DNA of 64,000 bases from Bacillota bacterium (GCA_021846565.1 JAJZWS010000006.1:1-64000); one strand, 5' to 3'. Positions 15,925 through 25,580 are shown, counted from the stretch's first letter. The notes: generated by a model from the letters alone, not told the origin. Numbers and translations: made by a program.

Positions 15925-17049
15925 ATCCCAATTATGCGCATAAAATGTCCCCGCGGACACGAAGATGCCTTGGTCCCCCAAGCGGCGGCCCAGCGTGGGG
16001 GTGGGCACATGTTCCACGGCGAACGACACGGTCGGCGTGCGCGGGGCACCATTGGGGGCACGGCCATACCGCGTGAGCCCGGGCACACCGCCTAGACCCT
16101 CCCACAGAACGTCAAACAGCTCGGCTTCGTAGGCGGCGATGCGCTCCATGGCCGTGGTAAGGGCCGTGCGCCGGTCGGTCGGCGCCCCCGGCGCCCAGCC
16201 GGCGATGAAGTCAATCGCCGCCACCAGCGCCGCGAGCCCCTCGTGGTTCTTGGTGCCGGTCTCGATGCACTCGGGCGGGGTGTCTGCCTGCGGGCGCACA
16301 TGCGCGGGCGCGAGCCCGTGGAACGCTCCCGGCGCGGCATACAAAAGGCCGACCCCGTGGGGGCCGAAGAACTTGTACGCCGAGCAGAGCAAGAAGTCCG
16401 GCTGGAGCGCCGCGGCGTCCACCGGCAGATGCGGCGCCCAGTGCACCGCATCCACCACCAGCCGTGCGCCCACCTCACGGGTGCGGGCCCGAATCGGCGC
16501 CAGGGGCGTGATGGATCCTGTCGCATTCGATGCGCCCACCACCGCCACCACCTTGGTATGCGGGCCAATCAGGGCCAAGAGGGCGTCTAGGTCCAGCGTG
16601 CCGCCTTCGGGCAGCATGGGGGCCCACCGCACGATGAGGCCCAGGCGTTGCGCCACCCGAAGCCACGGCGCGACGTTGCCGTCGTGGTCCAGGTCCGTGA
16701 GCACGATTTCGTCCCCCGGCGTGAGAACGCCGCTCATTGCTTCGGCCAGTGCAAACGACAAAGTGGTCATGTTGGCGCCAAACGAAATCGTGGCGCCGGG
16801 CTGCGCATGGAGAAAATCCGCCGCCGCCGCGCGAGCGTCGGCGATGAGGCGGTCGGTCAGCTCGCTGGTGATAAAGGCGCCGTGGGTGTTGGCGCTGCCC
16901 TGTCGCCAGTAGTTGGCCAAGGCGTCTATCACCGGTTCGGGCATCTGCGAGCCGCCGGGACCATCCAGGTACACCACCGGTTGCCCGGCCACCGTTCGGG
17001 CCAGCGCCGGAAACTGCCGGCGCACGTCGTCAATCGGCCATGAAGTCAT
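15805..17049 (-). CDS. Cysteine desulfurase-like PLP enzyme (class V aminotransferase fold)
   Basis: A 414-residue class V aminotransferase-fold protein starting at ATG 17049 behind GGAGG. The PLP lysine is in CSAYKFFGPHGVG, preceded by VVDAVHWAPH, in which the Asp that holds the pyridine N is visible. Other features are the opening FPALARTVAGQPVVYLDGPGGSQMP and the late PTVSFAVEHVPTPTLGRRLGDQGIFVSAGTFYA region. It fits the VC1184-like branch of cysteine desulfurase-like proteins rather than SufS or NifS, and the usual Cys loop is not evident, so the substrate is uncertain. It is convergent with the TPR-like gene (120-bp overlap). Confidence 0.85.
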   Translation of the reverse strand: MTSWPIDDVRRQFPALARTVAGQPVVYLDGPGGSQMPEPVIDALANYWRQGSANTHGAFITSELTDRLIADARAAAADFLHAQPGATISFGANMTTLSFALAEAMSGVLTPGDEIVLTDLDHDGNVAPWLRVAQRLGLIVRWAPMLPEGGTLDLDALLALIGPHTKVVAVVGASNATGSITPLAPIRARTREVGARLVVDAVHWAPHLPVDAAALQPDFLLCSAYKFFGPHGVGLLYAAPGAFHGLAPAHVRPQADTPPECIETGTKNHEGLAALVAAIDFIAGWAPGAPTDRRTALTTAMERIAAYEAELFDVLWEGLGGVPGLTRYGRAPNGAPRTPTVSFAVEHVPTPTLGRRLGDQGIFVSAGTFYAHNWDLRLEAQGGTGAVRLGLAPYNTLAEIQRVVRAIEEACRAG

Positions 17050-17234
17050 GCTTGTCCTCCGTTCTCGGGGCGGCCCAAGGCATCCCGCGGGTGTCGCCCC
17101 ATTGCAGCCCGTATGTTCAGAAACCTTCCGCAAACATCCGGCCGCCCGTGCTACAGTAGCACCACCGCCACGCCTAGGCGACGCCTTGAGGCATTGCGGG
17201 ACGCGGTGTAAGTCGATTTGCCCAGGAGGTGCCC

Positions 17235-17843
17235 ATGCCCCACACAGCCCTGGTGGTGGTGGATGTCCAGAACGATTTTTGTCCCGGAGGCGCGCTGGGC
17301 GTCCCCGAGGGCGACCAAGTGGTGCCGGTGATCAACGGGTGGATCGCCCGGGCCCTTCGGGAGGGATGGGCTCTCGCCTTCACCCAAGACTGGCATCCGC
17401 CCCACCACGTGTCGTTCCAGCAGCGCGGGGGACCGTGGCCGCCGCACTGCGTGCAGAACACGTGGGGGGCGGCCCTGCGCGACGATTTGGAGGTCCCTCC
17501 CCGTGCCTCCCGCTTTGTGAAAGGTTATGAGCCGGACGTCGATGCGTACAGTGGCTTCGGCAGCCGCCAGGCCGATGGAGGCGCGGCGGTGGGCCCGCGC
17601 CTCTTGGAGTGGCTGGTGGCCGAGGGCGTCCACCGCCTCGTGGTGTTGGGCCTGGCCACGGACTACTGCGTCGCGGCCACGGTGCAAGACGCGCTGGCCG
17701 CCGGCTTTCCCGTAGTGGTGGACCCCCGTGGCTGCCGCGCCGTGAACGTCGCGCCGTCGGATGGCGCGGCGGCCCTCGCCCGGTTGGCGGAGGCCGGCGC
17801 CACGGTCTTGACGGACCTCCAGATGTCTGACCCCCAGCGGTGA
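17235..17843 (+). CDS. pncA: Nicotinamidase / isochorismatase-family hydrolase
   Basis: A 202-residue PncA-type protein. ATG 17235 is chosen over GTG 17229 because the latter lies in the AGGAGG itself. The catalytic triad is visible: Asp in VVVDVQNDFCPGGALGV, Lys in FVKGYEPDVDAYSGF and Cys in GLATDYCVAATVQDAL. Metal ligands D and H occur in TQDWHPPHHVSF. It hydrolyses nicotinamide to nicotinate in the NAD salvage pathway. Its stop overlaps the start of the EamA transporter gene (GTGA), so the two are probably co-translated. Confidence 0.92.
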   Translation: MPHTALVVVDVQNDFCPGGALGVPEGDQVVPVINGWIARALREGWALAFTQDWHPPHHVSFQQRGGPWPPHCVQNTWGAALRDDLEVPPRASRFVKGYEPDVDAYSGFGSRQADGGAAVGPRLLEWLVAEGVHRLVVLGLATDYCVAATVQDALAAGFPVVVDPRGCRAVNVAPSDGAAALARLAEAGATVLTDLQMSDPQR

Positions 17844-18673
17844 CGGCCGTGGCGGCGGTGCTGGCCCTCTCGTCGGCGGTGCTGCATGTGACGTGGAACG
17901 CGCTGGTGCGAACAGCCCAGGGGTCGCTCGCGTTCGTCGCCGCCCAGCTCGCGGCCGGCGCCCTGGCGGCGGGCCTGTTTGCGGAACTCACCGGGCCCTG
18001 GCGCATCCCCGCCCCCGTGTGGCCCCTGGTACTCACCACCGTGGCCGTTCATGGCGTATATTTCCGCGCCTTGGCCGCCGCGTACCGGCAGGGGACGCTC
18101 AGCACCGTCTATCCGGCCGCCCGCGGTCTCGGCCTCATGGTCACGGCGCCCCTGGCCGCCTGGCTCTTGGGCCAACACCTGCCGATCCTGGGCTGGCTAG
18201 GTGTGGGGCTGGTGACGTTGGGCGTCGCCGCGCCGGCCGCCAGCGGCGCCCTGGCTCCGCGCGCCCGGGCGAGCGTAGTGGCGGTGGGCTTAGCCGTCGG
18301 CGTGTACTCTCTGGTGGACAGTCATGCCGTGAGCCTCATCTCCCCGGCCGTGTACATCAGTCTGCAGTTTGCCGGCGCCGCCGTCGTGCTGCTCCCAGGG
18401 TCCGGCATCGTCGCGTGGACCCGCAGGACCAGCATCCGATCCGTGGGTCGGGCGGCCGCGGCTGGCGTTGCCAGCTGGGGCTCTTATCTCCTGCTTCTTT
18501 ATGCCTTTCGCCTGGCGCCAGCCGGCCCCGTCCTGGCGCTGAGACAAACCGCGCCCGCGCTGGCGCCTCTCCTAGGCGGCCGATGGCTCGGTGAGGCGCG
18601 CGGCGCCCACCGCTGGGTCTGGGCCGGGGCGCTCGTCGTCGCCGCCGGTGGGGCGGTGGCCGCATGGCACTGA
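17840..18673 (+). CDS. EamA-family (DMT) transporter
   Basis: A 277-residue protein of about ten transmembrane helices in two EamA-like halves, starting at GTG 17840 within the pncA stop. The conserved TVYPAARGLGLMV and the loop VVLALRQTAPALAPLLG are typical of drug/metabolite transporters. Overlap with pncA suggests it moves nicotinate or a related metabolite, which is an inference. It overlaps the next EamA gene by 10 bp. Confidence 0.85.
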   Translation: MTAVAAVLALSSAVLHVTWNALVRTAQGSLAFVAAQLAAGALAAGLFAELTGPWRIPAPVWPLVLTTVAVHGVYFRALAAAYRQGTLSTVYPAARGLGLMVTAPLAAWLLGQHLPILGWLGVGLVTLGVAAPAASGALAPRARASVVAVGLAVGVYSLVDSHAVSLISPAVYISLQFAGAAVVLLPGSGIVAWTRRTSIRSVGRAAAAGVASWGSYLLLLYAFRLAPAGPVLALRQTAPALAPLLGGRWLGEARGAHRWVWAGALVVAAGGAVAAWH

Positions 18674-19563
18674 CGCCACGCTGGGTGGGCCTCGTGTACC
18701 TGGCAGCGGCCGCCGCCCTCTTTGGCGGCATGTACGTGGTGAGCCGCTGGGCCCTCACCCAGGTGCCGCTCCTGGCCCTGATGTGGCTCCGCTACGCCAC
18801 CGCGCTCGGGGTGCTGGGGGCTTATGGCCTCGCCACCCACCGCCGGTTCACCCTCACCCGGTCGCAACTGGGGCGGGTCGCGGGCATTGGGCTCGTGGGC
18901 ATGGGGCTGGCTGGCGCTGGGCAGCTCTGGGGCACCGCGCTCACGAGCGCGGGTTGGGCCAGCGTCGCCACCGCCAGCACGCCCGTATTCATGATTCTCT
19001 GGGCGCGCGGCGCATCGCCAGCCGGCCAGCGGCGCGGCTGGCTCGGTCTCGGGTGCGCTGGCGTGGGCACGGCGGCGCTGGTGCTTGGGGCCCCGGCGGT
19101 GCCGGCCTTTCGCTGGGGGGTCGTCGTCCTCGTGGCCGCGGCGCTCGGGTGGGCCCTGTCATCGATCTGGGCCAGCCACATCCCGCGCCGCGATCAGGTT
19201 TTTGGCATCACGTGGGGCGCGCTGGTGTTGGCCACGCTGGTGCTGGCGCCCGTAGCGGCCATCACGTGGCATCCCCGCGACACGACGTGGTCTTGGGGAT
19301 TGGTGTGGGCCGTGCTGTACCTGGGCGGCGCCAGCACGGCCGCGGCGCTTTTGCTGTGGCACCGGGGCGTCATGCTGGCCGGCCCGGCCGCCGGGGCCGC
19401 CGTCTTCTTTGCCCAGCCGCTGGTGGGCGTGGTCCTGGGCGGCTGGTTCCTGGGGGAAGCCGCACCCGTCGCACTGCTGCTGGGTGCCGCGCTGCTGCTC
19501 CTGGGGGCCCGGTGGCTGACCGACCCGGGCGGACCCCCGCTGCGGGTCACGGTCCCCCGCTGA
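18664..19563 (+). CDS. EamA-family (DMT) transporter
   Basis: A 299-residue, ten-helix EamA protein starting at ATG 18664 inside the end of the previous transporter gene. The features are FGGMYVVSRWAL, a first half ending near ASPVFMILWA-like sequence, and the second EamA repeat with VFFAQPLVGVVLGGWFLGE. Two adjacent DMT genes overlapping each other may form a heteromeric pair of the SMR-like kind or simply a duplicated exporter. The substrate is unknown. Confidence 0.85.
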   Translation: MALTPRWVGLVYLAAAAALFGGMYVVSRWALTQVPLLALMWLRYATALGVLGAYGLATHRRFTLTRSQLGRVAGIGLVGMGLAGAGQLWGTALTSAGWASVATASTPVFMILWARGASPAGQRRGWLGLGCAGVGTAALVLGAPAVPAFRWGVVVLVAAALGWALSSIWASHIPRRDQVFGITWGALVLATLVLAPVAAITWHPRDTTWSWGLVWAVLYLGGASTAAALLLWHRGVMLAGPAAGAAVFFAQPLVGVVLGGWFLGEAAPVALLLGAALLLLGARWLTDPGGPPLRVTVPR

Positions 19564-19603
19564 TGCCTGCCCCAAGCCCCATCCGTCCACCGGGAGGCCT
19601 GCC

Positions 19604-20317
19604 ATGACCCCAAAGGTGTCCCAACGGTGGTCCGCGCACGACGCCGCGCTCACCGCCTGCCGACGCTGCCCGCGTCTGGTGGACCACCGGGAACACGCCG
19701 CCGGCACCCGCGCCCGGTTTCGCGGCGAGATGTACTGGGCCCGGCCGGTGCCCGGGCTGGGCGACCGCGAGGCGCGAATCCTGGTGGTTGGCCTGGCTCC
19801 TGCCGCGCACGGGGCCAATCGCACCGGACGCCTGTTCACCGGCGACCGGTCAGGCGACTTTCTGTTTGCCTCCCTCGCGCGGGCCGGGTTCGCGAGCCAG
19901 CCCACCAGTGTGGCCGCCGACGACGGACTCACCCTCCGGGATGTGTTCATCACGGCCGCGGTGCGCTGCGCCCCGCCCGACAACCGCCCCACGCCGGAGG
20001 AGCTGCACGCCTGCGCGCCCTATCTCGCGGAGGAAGCGCGACTGCTGGCCCAGGCGCGGGTATACGTCTGCCTGGGGGGACTGGCCTGGGCCAGCGTACG
20101 CCGGCTGCTGGCAGCCGCCGGGGCGCCGCGACCGTCTCCCCAGGTGTCGTTTGGCCACCTCGCGGAATGGCAGCCGCGCGGCCCCTGGCCCACCGTGCTG
20201 GGCAGCTACCACCCGAGCCAGCAAAACACGTTCACGGGCCGGCTCACCCCCGCCATGATGGACCGCGTGTGGGCGCGGGCGCTCACGCTGGCGCTGGGGC
20301 CCAGCGATGAGGGCTGA
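19604..20317 (+). CDS. Uracil-DNA glycosylase, family 5 (UDGb)
   Basis: A 237-residue glycosylase starting at ATG 19604. The family 5 motif 1 GLAPAAHGANRTGRLFTGD and the motif 2 region SYHPSQQNTFTGRL are clear; motif 1 lacks the acidic catalytic residue of other families, as is normal for UDGb. Four Cys that can hold a 4Fe-4S cluster are seen: two in CRRCPRL, one in VRCAPPDN and one in HACAPYL. It excises uracil and other deaminated bases, and is typical of thermophiles and actinobacteria. It follows the EamA genes by 40 bp on the same strand. Confidence 0.92.
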   Translation: MTPKVSQRWSAHDAALTACRRCPRLVDHREHAAGTRARFRGEMYWARPVPGLGDREARILVVGLAPAAHGANRTGRLFTGDRSGDFLFASLARAGFASQPTSVAADDGLTLRDVFITAAVRCAPPDNRPTPEELHACAPYLAEEARLLAQARVYVCLGGLAWASVRRLLAAAGAPRPSPQVSFGHLAEWQPRGPWPTVLGSYHPSQQNTFTGRLTPAMMDRVWARALTLALGPSDEG

Positions 20318-20381
20318 CGGTCTCTCGCCTGAAAGGGTCGGCGAGCGTATGCTCACCGCGACGGACGTCGGATCGGCCCCC

Positions 20382-20819
20382 TCACTCGGGGTCCGAGAGC
20401 TCTGTCGGTCCCATCCATTCGACGCGGAGGCTCCGGTCACGCTCAAGCAGCCGAAACTCGGAATCCCCCGTGAGCAGCACCGCATCCAGTTCCAACGCCA
20501 GCGCTGCCGCGAACGCATCTGCCAGCGACAGCCTCCCCAGCGCCTTGATGTCGCCGGCCGCGCGCACGCGATCACGTCCGGCCTCCGCGATTCGGACTCG
20601 AGGGTGGTCATAAAGAACGCCTTCCACCTCACGGGCCTGATCCCGTCCTCGCCGGCGGCACAACAGGTAGTACACCTCACCGACATTGATCGCACTCATA
20701 TACAGGGAAGCGGACGGCGTGGTCAACAAACGCGCCACCTGATCGGAGCCGGGTTCGTTCGCCAGCCAGGCCATGATGGCGTACGAGTCCAAGACCCAAC
20801 GGCCGCCGCCCTCATTCAT
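20382..20819 (-). CDS. vapC: VapC-type PIN toxin
   Basis: A 145-residue intact PIN-domain RNase. It opens with WVLDSYAIMAWLANEPGSD (first Asp), has SAINVGEVYYLL (Glu) and ends with LSLADAFAAALALELDAVLLTGDSEF, which carries the two late Asp residues of the Mg2+ site. It belongs to the VapC group with a Ser after the first Asp. It overlaps its antitoxin gene by 4 bp. It should cleave RNA when VapB is lost. It is convergent to the uracil-DNA glycosylase gene. Confidence 0.9.
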   Translation of the reverse strand: MNEGGGRWVLDSYAIMAWLANEPGSDQVARLLTTPSASLYMSAINVGEVYYLLCRRRGRDQAREVEGVLYDHPRVRIAEAGRDRVRAAGDIKALGRLSLADAFAAALALELDAVLLTGDSEFRLLERDRSLRVEWMGPTELSDPE

Positions 20820-21046
20820 GCAAACTCTCGTCGCCTCTCCGCCAGCAACGCGGCCGTCAGGGACTCTTCACCCTGGTAGGCGCCCCGAAGCGCCATCAGA
20901 GGATCGGGAGGTAACCGTTGCAAGAGAATGCGCCCGTCCGCCAGCGACTGAACGGAAAACCGGTCTCCCGGGTGCAGACCCGCTTCCGTGCGCACACTCA
21001 CCGGCAACACCAACTGGCCCTTGGACGACAGCACCGTCGTAGCCAC
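20816..21046 (-). CDS. vapB: VapB-type antitoxin, AbrB fold
   Basis: A 76-residue AbrB-type antitoxin starting at GTG 21046 behind a G-rich site. The swapped-hairpin signature is TTVLSSKGQLVLPVSVRTEAGLHPGDRF, and the C-terminal helix ALRGAYQGEESLTAALLAERR wraps the toxin. The promoter just upstream carries an inverted repeat over the -10, consistent with autorepression by the VapBC complex. Confidence 0.88.
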   Translation of the reverse strand: MATTVLSSKGQLVLPVSVRTEAGLHPGDRFSVQSLADGRILLQRLPPDPLMALRGAYQGEESLTAALLAERRREFA

Positions 21047-21069
21047 TCGCGTCTTACCCCCCCCTGTGT

Positions 21070-21104
21070 GGTGTAATTGTAAGACACCGACGAAGCCTCG
21101 TCAA
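21070..21104 (-). promoter_or_regulatory. vapBC promoter with inverted repeat
   Basis: On the minus strand TTGACG (21099-21104), 17-bp spacer, TACAAT (21076-21081), 30 bp before the vapB start. GGTGT (21070-21074) and ACACC (21084-21088) form an inverted repeat around the -10, a likely autoregulatory operator. Confidence 0.65.
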
Positions 21105-21267
21105 CCGAACCAAACAGGGCTTACCACGACTTCGTCGTCTTACGAGAAGGTCTGTCCGGTGTCAGCCCCAGACGGCGCTTGCCACGATAGGGACGGGCGA
21201 CCATCGGGGCACCTGCTGGAGCCTGGTTCGTCGGCTGGGTCGCATACGGACCTTCGTGGATCGCGGG

Positions 21268-21296
21268 GCGTCCTGCCCCCTCGACGGGCAGGACGC
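21268..21296 (-). terminator. Hairpin downstream of rho
   Basis: GCGTCCTGCCC and GGGCAGGACGC form a perfect 11-bp stem with a 7-nt loop, starting 17 bp past the rho stop. No T tract follows, so termination strength is uncertain. Confidence 0.5.
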
Positions 21297-21312
21297 GTGG
21301 GGCTCAGGGTTA

Positions 21313-23292
21313 TCAGCCCCCGCCGTTTTCCACCATGGCGGCGAAGCCGCGGAAGAAGTCGGCGTTGGACCGCGTGCGCTTTAAGTTTTTCATCAGGAGT
21401 TCGGTAGCTTCGTTGGTCTCCAGCTTGTGAACGGCTTTGCGAATCACCCACATGGACTCAAGCTCTTCGGACGACAGCAGCAATTCTTCCTTGCGGGTTC
21501 CTGAACGCTTGATGTCGATCGCCGGGAACAGCCGCCGTTCCGCGAGCTTGCGGTCCAGATGCAGCTCCATGTTGCCAGTGCCCTTGAATTCCTCGTAGAT
21601 GAGGTCGTCCATTCGGGAACCGGTCTCGATCAGCGCCGTGGCCAGAATCGTCAGGCTGCCGCCCCCCTCGATGTTGCGGGCCGCCCCAAAAAACCGTTTG
21701 GGCTTGTGCAGCGCGGCGGGATCCATGCCACCAGAGAGTGTGCGGCCCGACGGCGGGATGGTGAGGTTGTAGGCGCGAGCCAACCGCGTGATGGAGTCCA
21801 GCATGATCACCACGTCGGTTCCGGTTTCCACCAGCCGCTTGGCGCGCTCCAACACCATCTCTGCCACTCGGATGTGGTCTTCCGGGGTTTCGTCAAACGT
21901 CGAGGACGCCACCTCGCCCCGTACCGAGCGCTGCATGTCTGTAACCTCTTCCGGCCGCTCATCCACCAGCAGCACGATAAGGTGCACGTCGGGGTGGTTC
22001 GCCACGATGGCATTGGCCAGCTTCTTCAAGAGCACCGTCTTCCCGGCCTTCGGGGGAGACACCAAAAGTCCCCGCTGCCCCATCCCGATCGGAGCCACCA
22101 CATCCACCAGCCGCGTGGCGAGTTCGTCGCGGCCCGTCTCCAACCGAAAACGCCGGTTGGGGAAAATCGGGGTCAGCGCATCAAAGTCCACCCGCTCACT
22201 GGCCTTCTCTGGCAGCTGCCCGTTGACCGCTTCCACGCGCAAGAGCGCAAAGTAGCGCTCGCCCTCTTTGGGCGGCCGGGCCTGGCCCGAGACCAAGTCG
22301 CCGGGTCGCAGGTCGAACCGTCGAATCTGCGAGCCGGACACGTACACGTCCTCCCGGCTGCGCGCAAAGTCGGCCGGTCGGAGAAAGCCAAACTCCCCCA
22401 CCACGTCCAACAGGCCCTGAGCAAAAATCAGCCCGTCGCGCTTGGTGCGGGCGCGCAGGATCTCCCAAATCAACTCGGCCTTGTTGAGGGCGCGGTAGTT
22501 TTCCAGCTCAAACGACTTGGCCAGCGTGTGCAGGTCCATGAGCGTCATGGATTCCAGTTCCTTGAGGGTGAGCTGCGGTTCCTTCGGCGGCGGCGGTGTG
22601 GGGCGGCGGTCTTCCACCGGTGGCCGGCGCTCTTCACCGGACGCGGCGCTGGCGGGAGTGGGCGCTGGAACGGAGTGCGGCCGCCGCTCATCGGGACTGC
22701 CCAGCCGGCGATTGTCAAAGCGGCTCGGGGCGGCGGGCCGGCCACCGCGACGATTGTCGAAGCGGTTGTCGGGCCGGCCGGGCCCCCGGCCGTCGGGACG
22801 GCCGCGCCCGGGTCGGACGGCGGGCGCCGGCGTCCGGAGCGGCTGCGGTGCCGGTGGCGCCCGAAAGGCGGTTTCCACGACGTGCGACGACGGAGCCAGC
22901 GCGGCCACCTGCGGAGCGGGAGCCTCGGCGGCGGGCTCGGAGGCCGCCTCCTCCTTGGCCGCCGGCGGTGCCGGGACATAGAGCCGCTCCACCTCGGGCG
23001 GCTCGACCGGAGCCGGAACGGTGGGGCGTGGACTGCGGCGCTTCTTGGCCGGTGGGACTGCCGGTTCCGCTGAACCCTGGACCCCCGCGTCGGCCGCGGC
23101 CGTCGCTTTGGAACGCGCAGACCGGCGCGCCGGCGCCTTGGCTTCTGGGGTGGCGGCGTCGCCGGAATCTGCGCTGTCGGCCTTCTTGGCCCGGGGCCGG
23201 CGCTTTTTGGGTGCGTCTTTCGTGGCGGGGGTGGACCCCGCTGCCCCTTCGGGGCTTGCCAGGTTGGTCAGCGGCTCTTGGTCATTGGTCAT
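21313..23292 (-). CDS. rho: Transcription termination factor Rho with long disordered N-terminus
   Basis: A 659-residue Rho. The C-terminal 419 residues are a complete Rho: the N-terminal helical domain [18 protein letters not shown], the RNA-binding cold-shock domain ([21 protein letters not shown]), the Walker A region [14 protein letters not shown], Walker [18 protein letters not shown] and the R-loop region. Residues 1-240 are low complexity, rich in A, P, R, K and E, with basic clusters (KKRRPRAKK) and two RFDNRR repeats next to RG-rich DNA/RNA-binding-like sequence. Such insertions occur in high-GC Gram-positive Rho proteins and are thought to help bind RNA or drive condensation. It is transcribed after glpX. 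Confidence 0.95.
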   Translation of the reverse strand: MTNDQEPLTNLASPEGAAGSTPATKDAPKKRRPRAKKADSADSGDAATPEAKAPARRSARSKATAAADAGVQGSAEPAVPPAKKRRSPRPTVPAPVEPPEVERLYVPAPPAAKEEAASEPAAEAPAPQVAALAPSSHVVETAFRAPPAPQPLRTPAPAVRPGRGRPDGRGPGRPDNRFDNRRGGRPAAPSRFDNRRLGSPDERRPHSVPAPTPASAASGEERRPPVEDRRPTPPPPKEPQLTLKELESMTLMDLHTLAKSFELENYRALNKAELIWEILRARTKRDGLIFAQGLLDVVGEFGFLRPADFARSREDVYVSGSQIRRFDLRPGDLVSGQARPPKEGERYFALLRVEAVNGQLPEKASERVDFDALTPIFPNRRFRLETGRDELATRLVDVVAPIGMGQRGLLVSPPKAGKTVLLKKLANAIVANHPDVHLIVLLVDERPEEVTDMQRSVRGEVASSTFDETPEDHIRVAEMVLERAKRLVETGTDVVIMLDSITRLARAYNLTIPPSGRTLSGGMDPAALHKPKRFFGAARNIEGGGSLTILATALIETGSRMDDLIYEEFKGTGNMELHLDRKLAERRLFPAIDIKRSGTRKEELLLSSEELESMWVIRKAVHKLETNEATELLMKNLKRTRSNADFFRGFAAMVENGGG

Positions 23293-23448
23293 GATGCGTC
23301 ATGGGGCCTCCTCGATGATTGTGATGGCGGGGCTGGATGCCAGCTTCGCCGGATGCCTTTGGTCAAGTGCGAAAACTTTGTCGCCACCGGTTACGCAGAC
23401 CGGGCGGTATGGATGCCACAACCGCCGGCAATGCCCAAGGGACGAGGC

Positions 23449-24429
23449 TCACCGGTCGGCGGCCGCCCGTTTGCCATATTGCGCTTTGCGCTCCAGCCGA
23501 TGCTCGGCTTCGACAAACCGCACGGTGCCGGTGAGCGAGCGCATCACCACCGAATGCGTGGTCACCGCGTCGGCCCCGTAGCGCACGCCCTTCAAAATCT
23601 CGCCGTCGGTAATGCCGGTGGCCACGAACAGCGCATCGTTGCCGCGCACCAGGTCGTCCAAGGTCAACAGGCGATCCACCGGATCAATGCCCATCGAACG
23701 CGCTCGGTCCACTTCGGCAGCTTCCTCGGGGTACAGGCGGGCCACCATGCTGCCCCCCAGGCAGCGCACCGCGGCTGCCGCCAGCACGCCCTCGGGTGCA
23801 CCGCCGATGCCCGCCAAGAGGTCCACCCCGGCCCCGGGCAGGCACGCCGCCACCGCGGGCGACACGTCACCATCCGAAATGAGTTGAATCCGGGCCCCGA
23901 CCTTCCGCACGCCTGCAATCAGCTCGGCGTGGCGCGGGCGATCCAGCACCACCACCGTGATGTCCTCCACGGGCCGGTCCTGCGCCTTGGCGAGAGCCGC
24001 CACATTCTCCCCGATCGGGGCGTCCAAGTCCAGCACCCCTCGGCCGGCTGGCCCCGCCACCAATTTATCCATGTACATGTCGGGCGCGTGCAAAAGATGC
24101 CCCGACGGCGCCAGTGCCATGACGGCAATGGCACCGGGGCGTCCTTGCGCCACCAGATTGGTTCCCTCCAGCGGGTCCACCGCCACGTCGACGGGGTCCC
24201 CCTGGCCGCTTCCCACCCGCTCGCCAATGTACAGCATGGGTGCCTCGTCCATCTCGCCCTCGCCAATCACGACGGTGCCGGCGATGGCCACCGTGTCCAA
24301 CATGCGCCGCATGGCATCGACGGCAGCCTGGTCGGCCGCGATTTTGTCGCCGCGTCCCATCCAGCGACCCGCCAAAATTGCGGCCGCCTCAGTGACGCGC
24401 ACCATTTCTAGCGCAAGCTCTCGATCCAC
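23449..24429 (-). CDS. glpX: Class II fructose-1,6-bisphosphatase
   Basis: A 326-residue GlpX-type phosphatase, full length. Visible motifs are GRGDK near the start, VVIGEGEMDEAPMLYIGE, the metal site VDPLEGTNL, DKL in the MYMDKL segment, and LISDGDVSPAVA with GIGGAPEGVLAAAA. It dephosphorylates fructose 1,6-bisphosphate in gluconeogenesis. The start is GTG 24429 with GAGGGAG upstream. It lies 156 bp upstream of rho on the same strand and may share its transcript. Confidence 0.93.
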   Translation of the reverse strand: MDRELALEMVRVTEAAAILAGRWMGRGDKIAADQAAVDAMRRMLDTVAIAGTVVIGEGEMDEAPMLYIGERVGSGQGDPVDVAVDPLEGTNLVAQGRPGAIAVMALAPSGHLLHAPDMYMDKLVAGPAGRGVLDLDAPIGENVAALAKAQDRPVEDITVVVLDRPRHAELIAGVRKVGARIQLISDGDVSPAVAACLPGAGVDLLAGIGGAPEGVLAAAAVRCLGGSMVARLYPEEAAEVDRARSMGIDPVDRLLTLDDLVRGNDALFVATGITDGEILKGVRYGADAVTTHSVVMRSLTGTVRFVEAEHRLERKAQYGKRAAADR

Positions 24430-24812
24430 ATGTCACGCTCCCTCGGCAAGGAGAAAGTTGCTGGTCGCGGTGGGCGTTAGCAAGCTGTGTGCGCGGACAA
24501 CCCTCTGCTCTGGGCTCATGTCTCCGGTAGCTCCCGGCGGCGCCCTTGGTCCTATTCTACACCTTTTTCCCAGCCGCCGCCGAATCATGCGGGTTGGGGC
24601 GCGAGGGCGGTCGGCCGGAGCACGGCCACATGCAGTATGCCACCCGAACGGCGTCCCCGTCCACCCCCCGGCGCCATGCCTGCGCGCGATGCCTGATAGT
24701 ATGGATTCCGAACCGACCGACTGCATCCTCGGCGCACCTGAGGCTCCTGCACGCTCGTCCGAAGGCGGCCGCTCGAGGAGGAGAGCCCTGCCGAGGTTAA
24801 AAGGCCGTCGCA
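24430..24812. other. Intergenic leader of glpX
   Basis: No gene is seen. On the minus strand a -10-like TAGAAT lies near 24555, preceded by TG, with no good -35. The distance to the glpX start (about 120 bp) leaves room for a structured leader, but no known riboswitch could be recognised by eye. Confidence 0.3.
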
Positions 24813-25580
24813 CCTGGGTCCACAGTACGCCGCGCAGTTTCAGGATCCCTCCGTGGTCTCGGTCTGCCACCACCACCCGCCCGCGCCTGACGAGGTGCTG
24901 ACATGTCCAACGGCTCTGCTGGCGAATGCCCCGAGCGCCCGCGTGCGGGATATTGGATGCGGGCAGGGGGAACTGGATCCCTTGGCCGCGCAGGTGCAGT
25001 CCGTCGATGCGGTGGACTGGTCGTGAGTCATGGTCGCGGCGGGCATGCGCCGGCCCGGCAGCCGCCACTCCAATCTTCGGTGGATCCCCGCCAAGGCGGA
25101 AGAGGCGCCACTCTACCCGCCATATGACTGGGTCACCGCGGAGCAAAGCCTCCACGGGATGGACTGCCCCACCTGGCGTCGTGCTCTCCCCCGGCGGCCT
25201 GCCGGCCCTCGTGGACTGGGATGCCGCCCTGCCGCCGTGGGCCGACTCGCTCTACGCGGTGATACGGCGCCTGTCCACCAATCAGCAGTTCCGGCGCTAC
25301 GACCTCGTAAACGAATTGGTGGGGGCGCGGCCTGTTCGCGCCCATCGACTAACGCCAGACGCAGCCGGTGCTGTTTCGCCAAGCGACGGCCGACGACATC
25401 GAGTCGCTCCATGCTCGCAACGGCCTCTCGCGAGACCGCATGAGCCGCCAAGCGGCGCAGGTCTTTGACGGCGAGGTCGCCCAAATGACGGCGCCTTTCG
25501 AAGACGACGGCCATCTGCACCTCGCCACAGTGGGCGTGATGGTGCGGAGGCTCCCGCTGGCTCCAGAAGGCACCTGGTGA
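24813..25580 (+). pseudogene. Class I SAM-dependent methyltransferase, broken
   Basis: Pieces in three frames follow the order of one methyltransferase. First comes QYAAQFQDPSVVSV with a CHHHPPAPDEVL segment, then VRDIGCGQGELDPLAAQV (SAM-binding glycine motif) and SVDAVDWS followed by a stop at about 25024. The next piece is AEEAPLYPPYDWVTAEQSLHG, then LSPGGLPALVDWD. The last piece is FRQATADDIESLHARNGLSR with FDGEVAQMTAPFEDDGHL, typical of the C-terminus of such enzymes. At least three frameshifts or stops disrupt it. Confidence 0.7.

Noticed and set aside
21559..24411. Long plus-strand frames over rho and glpX
   Set aside because: They are mirror frames of two well-supported genes.
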